Part shown: piece by piece, positions 32,601 through 44,620 of the stretch | Position numbering within the stretch: position 1 is the stretch's first letter | Layout: each line of letters starts with the position of its first letter | Assembly: GCA_948567375.1 (NCBI GenBank) | Contig: OX419757.1 | Location: 26,778,732 to 26,842,731 of the forward strand | Source of the DNA: Lunularia cruciata | Taxonomy: Eukaryota > Streptophyta > Marchantiopsida > Lunulariales > Lunulariaceae | Direction: 5' to 3' | Length of the DNA stretch: 64,000 nt | Notes under the pieces: model-generated | The model's database searches: none | Told to the model about the DNA's origin: nothing | What the model saw: the letters and a program-made list of their open reading frames with translations, nothing else | Translations under genes and position numbers: made by a program

Positions 32601-33000
32601 ACATGAGAGGCGAACGCAACCAGTGCCCAGACATAGAGGATAGGCCCAAGCGGTGGCAAATGTCGCAATAGCTGATTCACGTGAGCTACATCCGGGAGGA
32701 AGTTCATGGAAACCATCACACCACACCTGGGCCGTGTCTACCTTACGGTCGAGACTTAAGAAAATTAAAATATAACACTTTTATCTGCATAGTAGCTTAG
32801 AGTGGTCGAGAAAGTCTACGGACAATAATTCTATGTAAGAGAAGGATTGTATTTAGACTATTATTTAGACTACCAGTCTATTGCCAGTTTTCCCGGACAC
32901 AATGGAAGAAAAACATTGAGAAGAGAGATTAAGCGGAATACATCATGCATGCAGTAACACTTGAACACTCGTCTAATCTCTCTCTCTCTCTCTATAACAA
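29622..33000. other. Intergenic region downstream of the bHLH gene
   Basis: No gene recognised. It holds the bHLH 3' untranslated region and unannotated single-copy-looking DNA with only short ORFs (for example 31,244-31,501; 32,185-32,532; 32,435-32,719 minus, the last with a hydrophobic stretch but no family signature). A (CT)n microsatellite of about eight units is at about 32,978-32,994. Confidence 0.45.
29994..30093 (+). repeat. Tandem duplication of 50 bp
   Basis: Two adjacent 50-base units start ACAACATTCAAGATTTATC and end AAATATCAAGCA; they differ near position 28 (T versus C). They lie about 370 bases after the bHLH stop codon, possibly in the 3' untranslated region. Confidence 0.85.
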
Positions 33001-34558
33001 ATTCATGCAAAAAGTCCAATTCCATCAGCCACTAAAGACCCAAAAGCATCAGTGCACCTGTCATAACTCCTAAACCATCAGCCACTAAGTACAATAAAAT
33101 GGAACTGCTAAGGACTATATTCCGGTGCCGTCAAGGATCACATCGGAATCCAGATCTATTATCGATATAGATGTAGACTATTATTATTTCTTTATGATAG
33201 GATTGCCGACACGACACCACTCTAATGGAGTGGTGTTGGTAATCTTTTGTAAAGCATATTTGTGGATGTGGATACTTTGCCAGAACTTTTACACAAGCCT
33301 TTGGTACCAGTTCATGCATACACACAGAAATAGAGAAAAACATAGGACATTATGCTCCCAAGGAAAAAGAAAAGGAGCACAAGGTAAAGCAAGTGCAAAA
33401 GGATATAGAGAATGCAAAGCCCAACGGTCCCAAAAGGCTAAAACCAAACAAAAGTAGGAGAGGAATCCAAAGCCATGTAAGGGGGAAAAATGCAAACTAG
33501 CAATCTATGCTTAGGAGACAAAGAGGACAATAGTCTATTGTTGAATTGTGTGGTAAAGGTACTCCAATGGTACATCTATCTAGTTAGTAAAGAGGGAGGA
33601 CCCTAACTGTGTTGGGTGTTCCTATTGCTACTATGTGTCTATGAAGACACAAGGGTTGAGAGCATTTTAAAGTGATTGAGACTTGCTGCTTATAGTAGAA
33701 TGTGAGCTTGGTTGGAGAGATAACCAATGCACCTCTCCTCTACAAGGAAATTGTACTGCTTCCTTATGGAGACAATCAAAGTGGTGATGAAGGTACTCAA
33801 AACTCTCAACTTCCAAAGGAACAAAAGTATCAGAGGACAACTGGGGTGCATAATGATCCTCTTTGCCTCAAAAAGCCATGGTAATTGTTTTTCCCACTTG
33901 TATGGCTACCCATTCCAATGACTTTGCTTATAAGCTTTGCAACCACCACGTCATACAAGGTACAATATCCATTCTCATCCCGCAAGGAGATGGTCTTGGT
34001 AGATCCAATCATCACTCAATCTAAACTTGGGACTATGTAGTGCATAGGATCTCAGCCATTGTATTGAAAAGGCATTGTGAAATTTGTTGTGCTCTCCACC
34101 TATTGCACACCATAAGATGTGCATGCCTTATGTACCACATAGAGAACTACATATGCATTAGTTTGTGAGCCATACAAATGTTGGATATGGTTGACCTAGC
34201 CTGAATTGTAGAGTTATGGTACACTCCTCAAAAGTGAAACTAAAGTCCTTAATCAAGGAAGAAGCCTAGAGCCAAACATTAGGACCTTTCACTGCAAAAG
34301 AGAGAATCATAACTCTATCAAATAGCGGCATGTCAATGAAGATGCTAGTGAGTATGTTAGTATATATATGCTCATTGGAATCCGCTTGCATCGCCCTAGA
34401 GGGTTAAAAGGTCCATAAATATAGGGAGTGTTGTGAGTCTAGGTTCTAGCAATAAAATTGCAAGCGAATCAACAATACGACTACAAGTTGTATGTGCTTG
34501 AATTCACTAATGTGATAGGTCCCAACAGAAAATGACACCTTTGGTGTAAGAACTTTGG
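33001..34558. other. Unassigned region left of the family A cluster
   Basis: No motif recognised on either strand. Overlapping short ORFs at 33,125-33,495 and 33,702-34,015 occur on both strands with no domain signal. It may contain decayed transposon sequence. Confidence 0.4.
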
Positions 34559-35007
34559 TGATGGGAGGAGGCTTGGAGTACAGGCTGAAATGAGCTTGAT
34601 GGCAAAGCAAGAAGGCTCTAAAGTTCTTTTTCTGACAAAAATTATAGAGAGTTGTTGTCATATTCTTGTGATTGGATCCTCTCTATGCTTGTATGCCCGT
34701 TGGCTTGGATTGGTGTGCGGGCATTGTGCTTAGATTATTTCCTTCTAGGAGTGTTGTGTATTTCTCCTTGGTAATGCTGGAAGTGATGACCAGTAGACCA
34801 GGAGTGCGTGTTGTGATGACAGGTTAGGTTGCCCGATACTACCCTTCCCGATAGCAAGAATATTAGTTACGAGAAAGGAGGGTTATGGCAATAGCGTCAC
34901 ATGCGTGTTCAGTCAAGTCAATACGGGTCTACCTCTAGCCTCTGATCTATAGTCTCCATAGCTAGGTACACTGTGTGTTCCCAGAGAGAGAAAAGAAAAG
35001 TACGACA
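34559..35007 (+). repeat. Dispersed repeat, copy 2 (related to the family A leader)
   Basis: Same 450-base unit as 16,156-16,616, from GATGGGAGGAGGCTTGG to GAAAAGAAAAGTACGACA. The right end abuts the broken RT of family A copy 2 at about 35,012. Similar edges at two unrelated sites suggest a discrete mobile unit such as a solo LTR, but no target duplication is evident. Confidence 0.55.
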
Positions 35008-35011
35008 ATTG

Positions 35012-35700
35012 TGCAATAGCCTCCACCTTGGTCTAGTGAACACCAAGTCCTCCAGGGTAGATAGTGTGACCCAAATACTCAACCTACTTGTGGAAGAACC
35101 TACACTTCCTTGGATGTAATTTGAGTCCATGAGATCTCAACCTCTCAAACACCTCCAACAACTATCTCTCATGCTCCTCCACAATAGTGCTATAGACCAA
35201 AATGTCATCAATATAGCACTGAGCAAAATCTGATCCAGCTAGGATCCTATCCATGACCCTTTGGAACTCAACAAGAGCATTCTTTAACCCAAATGGTAAG
35301 AACTTCCACTGATATAACACATTCTTGCTGTGAGGATCAATAGCCTAGAATGCTGTTTTGGACTTATCCTCCTCCCTAATTGGCAATTGATGATATTCTG
35401 CTTGAAGATCCAAAGTATTGAAGACCTTTGCATGCCCAATTGCATCAAGAATCTCCTCCGGTGTAAGCATGGCATACCAATCAACCATGGTCTATTGGTT
35501 GATAGGACGGTAATCTCCACACATCTGCCTATCTGTATAGTTGCCATGCATATCCTTCTTGGCTGGCATCATTGTTGCTGATGCATACTCTCCATGTGAA
35601 ATCTCTACCAAACCAGCCTCAAAAAGGTCACTACTTTGGCTCTAAATCAATATCCTCTCCATCTCACTATATCAATAAGGATGTCAAAAAACTGGTGTAT
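35012..35700 (-). pseudogene. Family A copy 2 RT, 3' truncated
   Basis: This aligns with 6900-7570 of copy 1. On the minus strand the RT palm text is split between frames; the segment at 35,251-35,330 matches the FGLKNA-x-VEFQRVM part, with CAA at 35,261-35,263 where copies 1 and 3 have TAG. It ends before RNase H. Confidence 0.75.
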
Positions 35701-37152
35701 TGCTAGTCAGCTCAATCCGTATACCAAGTCCTTTCAAGGTTCCCAAATCCTTCATACTGAAGGCAAAACAACTCGTCTGGCTCCTCAATAACCTTCTTCT
35801 TTCCTCCCCGGTAAGCTTGGGTCCAAGAGTTGGCTCCCAAGCATCCTCTGTAACTATAGTAGGAGTGGAAGACATATTGACTGGCTGCTTTAATGGGCCC
35901 TTGGGAGAAATAGTGTCATACCCCCAACCACTAGAGGTCCCAACCTTCGTGTGAAAAACTCCCACCGTTCTAGCTGCAAGCTCCACACGTCCTCTAGCTG
36001 CATCCCAAGTGGACCAAGGGTGTAATCCAAGTAGCCCATGCTCACTTGGATGGACTCCAAGTAGACCACTCTCCCTAGTAGCTACTGGCTGTGTCTCAAG
36101 AATACCATGTCCACTCAATCCATCGCTCCTAGCATGTGCCTGAATCATCTTGATAGGCACATGGCTCACAAGTGTCCGAGTGGTGATGCCTATCAAGCGC
36201 ATCCTATGCTACTTTGCCAAGCCAAGGCTCACAATCCAGGTTAAACAATTCATGTCCATAGCTTGACCTAACACCTGATGCCTCGATGCCTCTGACACTG
36301 TTAGAACAATGGTAATACCGGTGCAAAAACCCATCACCCGCTCTCTCTCATCAGCGTTGGGCTCCACCAATTGCTGTAACTATGAGTCCCAAACAAGTCC
36401 AGGTCCTCTCTCTCAAAAAGCATGAGAGCCTAGGAAACTCATGAGTGTGGGAAATGCAACTCTAGGCTGTCCAAGTAGGTTCATCATGCCATAGGTGACC
36501 TATCAGCCACTACCACTACCTAATGTGTACTCACCACCACTTTGGTGCAAGAATCACCCATCAAAGGAACGTTTTCCAAAAGGTAAGCTAAAGAAATGGA
36601 CTGATGAACTTGGAGATGTCGTAGTATTTGTAACATCTCCCAAAACACACCAAAACAAGGATCCTAAAGACCCAAACCTCTACTAGCATGTGTATGTCCC
36701 TAACATGGCCATCCAAAAAGCACCAAGTGAATAGGCCCATGTCTCTCTAGGTCATGTGCCCCCAGTAAGGAAATGTCTATTGGTAAGGCCTTTTGGTAAC
36801 CTCTGACTGCTGACATCGGTAATAAGTCCGGATATTGATAGGCCAAGTGTGCCACATGATGTAGAGAGACTCGCCTAGGAGTCTCATCTCTCTCTACATA
36901 CAAGTACCTCTATACTTGTATACCCGCCTGTAATACCACAGCTAGTCCAATGCTGATCCCACCAAACAACTCCAATAGACATATCCCCTCTATTGGATAT
37001 TGCCAAGCAATGAGTGTGGTATCTAGAGGTGTCAAATTAATCAACTCTGGAGGCTCATCCTCACACTCATCTCCTGATGGTACAAAGGCTCCACTCCAAG
37101 CTTGCTGCACCAATTGATTTGCATGCTGTTGCAACATCTCCTCTGACTCCAC
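35684..37152 (-). pseudogene. Family A copy 2 cytosine methyltransferase and linker to RT
   Basis: Motif I ELFGG is at 36,958-36,972 in an open stretch (36,910-37,152) that begins in the preceding linker. Motif II follows as YVERDE near 36,890-36,905. The GWPC motif has its Cys codon at 36,703-36,705, again followed by TAG. ENV is intact at 36,568-36,576. The open stretch 35,684-36,202 carries the C-terminal linker with GILETQP, GLLGVHP and GLLGLHP heptads and runs into the RT N-terminus (EDAWEPTLGPKLTGEERRR). The motif set equals that of copy 1, with frameshifts in the target-recognition part. Confidence 0.8.
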
Positions 37153-37316
37153 AATGGAACATCCAAGGTGGATGGAACAATCTCACTTGTACTCCAAATC
37201 TGAGTGATCTCCTCCGGTGCTAGAGTATCCTCTACATGGGCATTCCACTCCAACAAGTCACCAAGCCAAGTAACTGCACCACTAAAAGCTAAAACTGATG
37301 TTGCCATGGTCCCGGA

Positions 37317-37860
37317 CTATAGTGAGCCAAGATTGCCACTACTAAAGCGTATTGGTAGATGACATACCCGTTTCTCACCAAACTGCCAACCTGGTCTATA
37401 GGAGGTTCTCTCCTCCCAATAGTCAATATTGAAACCCATGGGATATAACACTACTCTCCCAACTAGCACATCATATGACTCAACTATTGTCGCAATAGCT
37501 TGAGCTTTCACCATTGAGCTATCAATTGGATGACCAAGTTGAACCTGGACAACAAGCTCTCCACGTGTGATGTTCTATGTCAAACCACTACCTAGAGATG
37601 TTTGGATCTGAAATGGACACCTCTCCACATCGGTCTTCCGTAACTCCATACTGACAATTGCAGCCTTCCCCAACTTAAGGGGCTGCGCACCAGAGTCTAA
37701 CAAGACTCTTTGTGGTGTATAGACCTTCCCTAAAGGTCCCACTAAACGGAAAATCCCCCTCTAGTTATCCAATAGGACAACACCAGGTGTGAACCATGCT
37801 CTCTCAAAGGCTAGTTTAGTTGGCAACTCTTCTAGTCTAGCCGTTGCTGCCTACCATAAA
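37317..37860 (-). pseudogene. Family A copy 2 aspartic protease
   Basis: The minus-strand segment at 37,690-37,720 reads LLDSGAQPL, and 37,317-37,514 gives YDVLVGRVVLYPMGFNIDYW. It corresponds to 4640-5100 of copy 1. Frameshifts and stops separate the halves. Confidence 0.7.
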
Positions 37861-39720
37861 CCACTAGTCGCTGAATGGATCCCATGCTCCTTAACCAAGT
37901 CAGCTCTACTACCAACCACCTCTGCTCTAGTAGTAGGAACCGCATCATCCCTAATCTCACATAGCATGGCAACCAACCAGAACACTGGGGCTGGGTCAAA
38001 TCCCAATGTAAACATGTCATTGGCCAAATACAGAGGACGCCGCATAATCAGCCCCCAACATCATGCTAGACTTAGTCTGTGTAATAGCAAGTGTTGACTA
38101 GCAGATAGTCCATCATGTACTCTATCACCACCTACCACACCTGCACTAGGACGTCTAGGAACCATGGATGTCGTCTGCAATGCCTCAGATAGCGTGAAAG
38201 ACTGGGGAAGTCTGACTTGTCTCCCAACCTCTCCTCTTTGTGGGTCCAACTCCACTGATGCTCCTCTAGGCTCTAGAGCACGTACTGCAGTCCTAGTCAC
38301 TGCTGCAGATGCATCCACCTATGCTGCTCCGCACATGAAGTCCAAATCATCTTTGTCACCAGCATATGAGGTAGAAGCCTCAGCACCCCAATCTAATCTC
38401 CTCTGAGCAATAGCCATACTAGCCAATCTTTGCTCCAACTGCTCAATCCAAGTAGCTATAGCTGTATCAGAAATAAGGGCAGGTAATGCACCCCTACTAG
38501 GTGTAGATCCTCTACCACCACCTCTACCACCTTGTCCTTCATGAACTAGAGCTCCTCTACTACCTGCCATAGCATCCCTACCACTCTATAACTCTAGGTG
38601 TAGGTCAAAACACCGGTCAATAGTGTGACCAAATCTGTAGCAATGCTCACACTGCCTTTATGATGGCTGTGATGCACCCAAGGTATCAAGTCCACTGCCC
38701 TGAGTACACTCTTTCCGATGGTGAGGTCCACCACAAGTCCAACAAGCAACACCACCACTCATTGGCTATTGCTGACACAAAAGTGAAGGTAAGGGTCTAA
38801 CTCCACTAGGCCCTCCACTCGCTCCATAGGATCTAGGCTGTCCACCTTGTCCTTGAAAATCAATTGTGTACTTTGCTGCACTCTAGAAGAAGTCACAGTT
38901 GTGGATGAGGTCTCCCTACCAAACCCAAATGTCACCACCCTCTCCTCCACCATGTTGAGCTCAATATGCTCAGCCAAAACAAAGACCATTGCCAAAGTAG
39001 GAAAAGTAGCTTGTAACAATGTAGCATCATGAACTCTACATTGCAACTTTGTGTCCAATTTCCTATACCAAAATTGGACTACTCGGGCCTCAGTAACTCC
39101 CTAAGTGAAATTGATCAGCCGCCTCATGCAAGTGTATGCCTCGTGTAGGCTCTCTCTAGCCTTCTGCTAGAACTCCCACAAGCTCCTTAGCTTGTCAGTC
39201 CGCACTCCCTAGTAGTTCTGCCTCAAACACTAGAAGAACTCCACCATGGGTTAAACCTCGGTACCACACCACCTTTTGCAATGGTACCTCCACTCATAGT
39301 AGCACTATCTCCAGCTAGTGCACCTCCACTAGCTCCACTAACACTACTCAAGCTAGATACTCGTAGGTACATCCAATCTACTCCTGGCCACCAAACCTGA
39401 AGTGATAAAGACATAGTTTATAGACCAATACTATCTCTATAACTCAATCTCCTCCAAATGAGCTCTCTTGAACTCATGGTAGTCATCCATTGGTGGACCC
39501 TCTAGATGCTGAAACAACTCCTTCCATACCATGAAGGGTGTAAACAAAGTTGGGTTCCGCACCTATTGCAGATCACACCAACTATCAAACTCCTAGATTA
39601 AGTCATCCAACTCAATGGTACCCATTGTACCAGAGTAGTGCCTAGGGCCTTTGGAGGCCCATAAATCTTGTCCATGTCCCACTACAATGGTGCAGACACA
39701 CCAACTGCACTCTCAACTAA
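37861..39720 (-). pseudogene. Family A copy 2 gag
   Basis: It holds the same two knuckles as copy 1: CWTCGGPHHRKEC at about 38,707-38,745 (intact here, showing that the stop in copy 1 is a mutation) and a degraded CEHCYRFGHTIDRC at about 38,610-38,650. Capsid-like text is at 38,759-39,058. Open pieces at 38,061-38,318 and 38,319-38,570 cover the gag-protease linker. Confidence 0.75.
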
Positions 39721-40967
39721 ATCAACTCTTGTGTCAAACTCCAACTCAGAGTCAATCTCTTCTCTCATTAGGACTTGAGATATAGGCTGATAACAAGTAC
39801 CACTCGGAGTAAACCCACTACGTATTGCAGGGCTATCTCCTCTAGAATCTCCAAAGAGCTACGTCGTGACAAAGTAACCACAACCGCAAACTACAACAAC
39901 AAACCGGAACAACAAACTGCAACCGCAAGTCGCAACTACAAGTATCTGTAATACTCCAAGGACAAGAGAAGAGAGAAAACACAAATTGCACACTCAAACA
40001 ATCAATGCCCCAAGGGAACACCTTCTCTTTATTATATAGACAAAGGATCTCCTCCAAGGAAGCTCCACCATAGGATTAGGGACACAGATAGGTGACATGT
40101 CAGCAAGCTCCACCCTTGGATTACTTACTTGGATGGGTGACATGTCTGGTCTAGGTCCTATCTGGTTGGTCAAACAAGCTTTGATCAGAGGGAATCTTTT
40201 AGGGAATCTTCTTGTAGGAATCTCCAAATCACGTAAGGTACCATTGGAAAGCTCTTGACAAGACAAAGCAAGGGGGAGGGAAGGCCAAACTTTCCTCCAC
40301 TGGAGAGGAATTTGCACATTTTCAAGGCCTAATTCATCCGTTTAGACCTCCAAAATTGCCTTCAAAGATTTCAGGCATATTTTGGTTCACACTCTATTAG
40401 TAGAAGTCCCCTTTTGGTGATACCTCTTTCTGATCTGTTTAGTCCATCATGTGTAACATCCTTCCAGATGTTACCAAACCAATTCTCACCTTTAAATCAT
40501 ATGTCTAGCTATTGATTCTAAGGTTCTCAAGTCTATTTTGGTTTCTGCCCTATTAGTAGAAGTACTCTTTTGGTGATACTTCTATCTTATATATTTTGAC
40601 CATCATGTATAACATCATTCTAGATGTTACCAAACCAAATTCCACATCTAGATCATATGGCTAGCTCGTGGTATTACAGTACCCCACCAAGTGCCAATAC
40701 CAACTAAGCACCACCCACTAATGTAACGCTAACCGGGATAACTATACTAGTGGAAAGGCAGCTTGTAACCTACCATCATAACATGCACTCTCACGGTCTG
40801 CAGGTCATCACTTCCTGCATCACCGAAGAGAAACAAAGATAGTCTGATTGGTCATCACTCCATCCTCACTATCGAGAGCACATCAAAGCACCAATGCTCA
40901 AACATTTGGGCACCTCACACAAATGTGATGCACAAACAGGAGTAGAGAATGGAGGGGGTCCAATCAC
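39721..40967 (-). other. Leader and disrupted 5' region of family A copy 2
   Basis: Segments 39,721-39,860 and 40,690-40,967 align with the copy 1 leader (2390-2640 and 2130-2400). Segment 39,861-40,680 between them is not in copy 1 and holds two approximate repeats (TTTGGTTYnnRCYCTATTAGTAGAAG near 40,381 and 40,538, each followed by a similar 100-base stretch). It is probably a further insertion; no coding signal. Confidence 0.5.
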
Positions 40968-41064
40968 CCTGTTATTTTATGAGATCAAGGGTTATTGTTT
41001 AGATTTCTTGTGATTGGACCCCCTCCATTCTCTACTCCTGTTTGTGCATCACATTTGTGTGAGG
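40913..41064. repeat. Perfect 55-bp inverted repeat with 42-base spacer at the head-to-head junction
   Basis: Arms are 40,913-40,967 (CCTCACACAAATGTGATGCA...) and 41,010-41,064 (...TGCATCACATTTGTGTGAGG). By eye all 55 positions pair. Both arms are family A leader sequence (compare 2140-2200). The spacer also matches the leader upstream of the arm in plus orientation. Confidence 0.9.
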
Positions 41065-43838
41065 ATTTGTGGTGACATCTAGATTTGGTAGGGAGACCTT
41101 ATCCACGGCTGTGACTTCTTTTAGAGTGCAGTGGAGTGCATCAGCCCAATTGGTTTTTGAGGACAAGGTGGACAGCCCAGATCCTATGGAGCAAGTGGAG
41201 GGCCTAGTGGAGCTAGACCTTTTCAAGTCAACAACAACCAATGAGTGGTAGTGTTGCTTGTTGGACTTGTGGTGGACCTCATCATAGTAGAGAGTGTACT
41301 CTAGGCAATAGACCTGATACCTCTGGTGCATTGTAGCCAACATAGAGGTAGTGTGAGCATTGCCACAGATTTGGTCACACTAGTGACCGGTGCTTTGATC
41401 TACACCTGGAGTTACAGAGTGGTAGGGCTGCTATGGCAAGTAGTAGAGGAGCTCCAATTCATGGAGGACGAGGTTGTAGAGGTGGTAGTAGAGGATCTAC
41501 ACCTAGTAGAAGTGCAGTACCTGCCCTTACTTCTGATACAACTATGGCTACTCGGATTGAGCAGTTGGAGCAAAGATGGTCTAGTTTGGCCATTGCTCAT
41601 AGGAGATCAGATTTGGGTGCTTTGGTACCCACATTTTTCATTTTGGACGAGTTTTAAAGAAGAAGTGCCTTGTTGAAACCAAATTGAACCAAATGGAGAA
41701 GAAATGAGGGGAAACCTATGTTTTGATCAGGCTTCAGGAAGTCTACTTTGTGTTGGAGGAAGAAGGACTTGGATTGGATCAAACCCAAAGAAACTTACTT
41801 CGTGTCAAAGGAGGAAAGACTTGGATTAGACACTGAAGGAGGGCAAACCCAAAGGAGGAATGGAAATTGTAGGTCAAGATTCTTGCAAGGGTTGTATCTC
41901 AATGACAACATGTCCAAATTGTGCGAGCTATATTTCATTGGAAGCCTCTTGTTCAAGGCTTTCCGTTGCTACTGAAATCGTAGAGTTTAAAGGTATGTAG
42001 CAAAAGTTACAAGTATTTGAAGTTTTGGGAGTAGATGTACAAAGTAGTTGAAGGACTTCGGGTTGAGGTTCTTCAGGTTGGTGTCTTCATAACTTCAGAC
42101 TTTGGACTTCGGACTTCGGGTCTAAAAAATTTTCCTCAAGACAAATATGATTCAACCTAAGGTAGTAAAACCTTGGAGTGCAGTGAAAGTGACTTTGGGA
42201 ATCTTGCCAAAGGTGTTAGAGGAAGTTAGAGTAAGGAAAGAAGATATTTGGGATACCCATGACTTCAATTTCAGTTCTGATTGAAGATAAGGTAAAATTA
42301 GAAGAGAAATAACAATAGTGAATGAACCCAAAGTGCAAGATTAGATAGTAAGTATCTTTGGGTCAATTACATGAGTGATTAGGGGAAAGAAGGTTACAAA
42401 TTGAAAGCATAGATAGTGTACCCATGCTTTCAATTACAATTCTTGATGATGACATAGTAGAATTAGTAAAGGAATTGATAGTAGTTAGACCCAAAGTAAG
42501 AGAGATAGGAGTGCAAGTGTCTTTGGATTTCACATTTGACACTTTAGGGAAGAGTGGGTTGGGAGATAGAGATTTAGAAGGATTAACTATGATAGGAATT
42601 GCATGAAGGAGTAGTAGAATTGGTAGAGGAATTAGGTGTTGTGAAACCCAATGACAAAGTAGTAAGTGAAGTTACTTTGGGATTGGAAACCAAGGAAGAA
42701 GTAGACATCGGATTGGAGTAGTAATAGATTTGAGATTTGAAGAGCAGATATGATGAGGTGGATTGTTAGTTCGGATTTGTAGGTAGGAAGAGTTTTTGTA
42801 GAACAATATAGTTGTTAGTATCTGTCATTTGCTTCACTATTTAAAGGAGGCATTTGTAGGAAACTGTTGTTCAATGCTCAATATTTCTGAGAATAGATAA
42901 AGCAAAGTGTTGTGAAGCAGTGCTTGTCGCTTGAGCTTGATTCCGAGTATCAATGCTGTGATTGTGTTTGTGAGTGTCGGGAGAATTTCAAAGTGAAAAT
43001 CAGTGTGCTTGTTGGATGTTGGATTCCACAGCCTTGATCTTCATTTTGTGTGTTTGATCCTGAGTGAAGTGCAATCGGAGCAATGCCTTGACAGATCTGA
43101 GAGGAATTGTAGTGTTGGTAGTATTCTACATTTGTGAGTGCAGCGTAATGTTGATGTGAAACAATTTTGATCAAGGAAGTTGTGCCTTTAGTGGAGGGGT
43201 AGAACACAATTCTGAGGCAAAGTCATTTTGTAGTGAAGTGCCATTTTTGAGAGAGCCTAAATTATCACAATCAAGATTGTTTGGAAAGATTTGATGGAGT
43301 TGTGATTAAGGAATACTAATTTGTGACGAGACTGCAAATGAGTGCTTGTTATTCTCTTCTCGGTGTGGTTTCTACCTGAGAGATTAAAGACGCAACCAAG
43401 AAGAACTGAGATTGTTACTTTGCTTCATATTTAGACATTTCTGACTTGTATCTCTGCGGGAATAAACTTTACTTACCTGATTATCGCAAAAGTGATATTT
43501 GTCGGGTTGTCATAGGTGTTGAGGCTTCCACCTCATATGCTAGTGATAGAGATGCTTTGGACTTCATGTGCCGAGCAGCACAGGTAGATGCATATGTAGT
43601 AGTGACTAGGAGTGCAGTACATGCTCCAGAGCCTAGAAGAGCCTTAGTGGAGTTGGACCCATAAAGATGAGAGGTTGGGAGACAAGTCAGACTTCCCCAT
43701 TCTTTTATGCTACTTGAGGCATTACAAACAACATCCATAGCTCCTAGACGTCATAGTGCAAGTGTGGTAGGTGGTGATGGGGTGCATGATAGATTACCTA
43801 CTAGTTAGCTACCTAGTACTACACAGACTTAGTCGAGC
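41065..43838 (+). pseudogene. Family A copy 3 gag, split by a solo LTR
   Basis: Late gag lies at 41,065-41,620 and 43,515-43,838. The first knuckle reads CWTCGGPHHS (41,261-41,290) with TGG intact. The ORF pieces at 41,433-41,657 correspond to the low-complexity region at 3800-3980 of copy 1. After the insertion the text resumes with GVEASTSYASDRDALDFMC. The codon at 43,581-43,583 is CAG where copy 1 has TAG (4048). Confidence 0.75.
41621..43514 (+). mobile_element. Solo LTR of family B, short type, 1894 bp
   Basis: It is inserted in gag of family A copy 3. Left edge TTTGGTACCCACA (TGTGG-type start with one change), right edge GGGTTGTCATA (from TTGTCACA). Flanks are GGTGC (41,616-41,620) and GGTGT (43,515-43,519), a 5-bp target duplication with one difference. 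TATTTAAAGG is at 42,838. ORF 42,424-42,606 (EIGVQVSLDFTFDTLGKSG) is the C-terminal remnant of the coiled-coil ORF; the N-terminal two-thirds present in the 3.8-kb LTRs is absent. Confidence 0.85.
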
Positions 43839-44620
43839 ATGATGTTGGAGGCAGCTCAGTTGATTATGCGGTGCCCTTTGTTTTCAACCAATGGTATATT
43901 TACATTGGGAGTTGACCTAGCCCTAGTGTTCTGGTTGGCTGCCACGCTTTGTGAGAGTAGGGATGATGCGGTTCCTACTACTAGAGTAGAGGTGGTTGAT
44001 AGTGGAGCTTACTTGGTTGAGGAGCATGGGATCCGTTCAATGACCAATGGTTTATGGTAGGCAATAGCAACTGGACTGGAAGAGTTGCTAGCTAGACCCC
44101 TTTGAGAGAGCGTGGTTCACACATGGTGTTGTCTTATTGGATAACTAGAGGGGGATTTTCCATTTGGTGGGACCTTTAATGAAGGTTTGTACACCACATA
44201 GAGTCTTGTTAGACTCTGGTGCATAGCCTTTTATGTTGGAGAAGACTACAATAGTTGGTCTAGAGTTACGAAAGACGAATGCGGATCCAAACACCTCTAG
44301 GTGGTGGTTTGACATAGTACATCACACGTGGAGAGCTTGTTGTTTAGGTTCAGCCTGGTCACCTGACTGATAGCTTGGTGGTGAGAGCTCAAGCTATTGA
44401 GACAATAGTTGAGTCATACAATGTGCTAGTTGGGAGAGTAGTGTTGTATCTCATGGGTTTCAGTATTGATTATTGGGAGGAGATAATCTCCTATAGAACA
44501 GGTTGGCAGTTTGGTGAGGGACAAGTATGTTGCGTACCAGCACGCTTGAGTAGTGGTAGCCTTGGCTCACTACAGTTTGGGACCATGGTAGCATTTGTTT
44601 CAGCTTTCAATGATGTAGTT
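43839..44620 (+). pseudogene. Family A copy 3 aspartic protease region
   Basis: The linker (MMLEAAQLIMRCPLF) is followed by LLDSGA with a TAG after Ala at about 44,223, then YNVLVGRVVLYLMGFSIDYW. It corresponds to 4300-5090 of copy 1, with a short deletion and frameshift near 44,280. Confidence 0.7.

Larger units (their letters stand above)
35012..40967 (-). mobile_element. Ty3/gypsy family A, copy 2, truncated in RT
   Basis: The minus-strand order from 40,967 down is leader, gag, protease, methyltransferase, RT. It stops inside the RT connection (a GTGGAGGCTATTGCAC-type sequence at 35,012), so RNase H, integrase and PHD finger are missing. The leader (40,690-40,967) is homologous to 2130-2400 of copy 1. 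It is independent evidence that the methyltransferase is an integral domain of the family. Confidence 0.85.

Noticed and set aside
32185..32726. Overlapping ORFs on both strands, one with a hydrophobic segment
   Set aside because: No recognised domain, no splice context and similar openness on both strands; I cannot support a gene.
32978..32994. (CT)n run as a regulatory GAGA-like element
   Set aside because: It is a simple microsatellite more than 3 kb from the bHLH stop; no link to any gene.
33125..34015. Short ORFs left of the family A cluster
   Set aside because: They overlap on both strands, lack motifs and do not match the known elements here.
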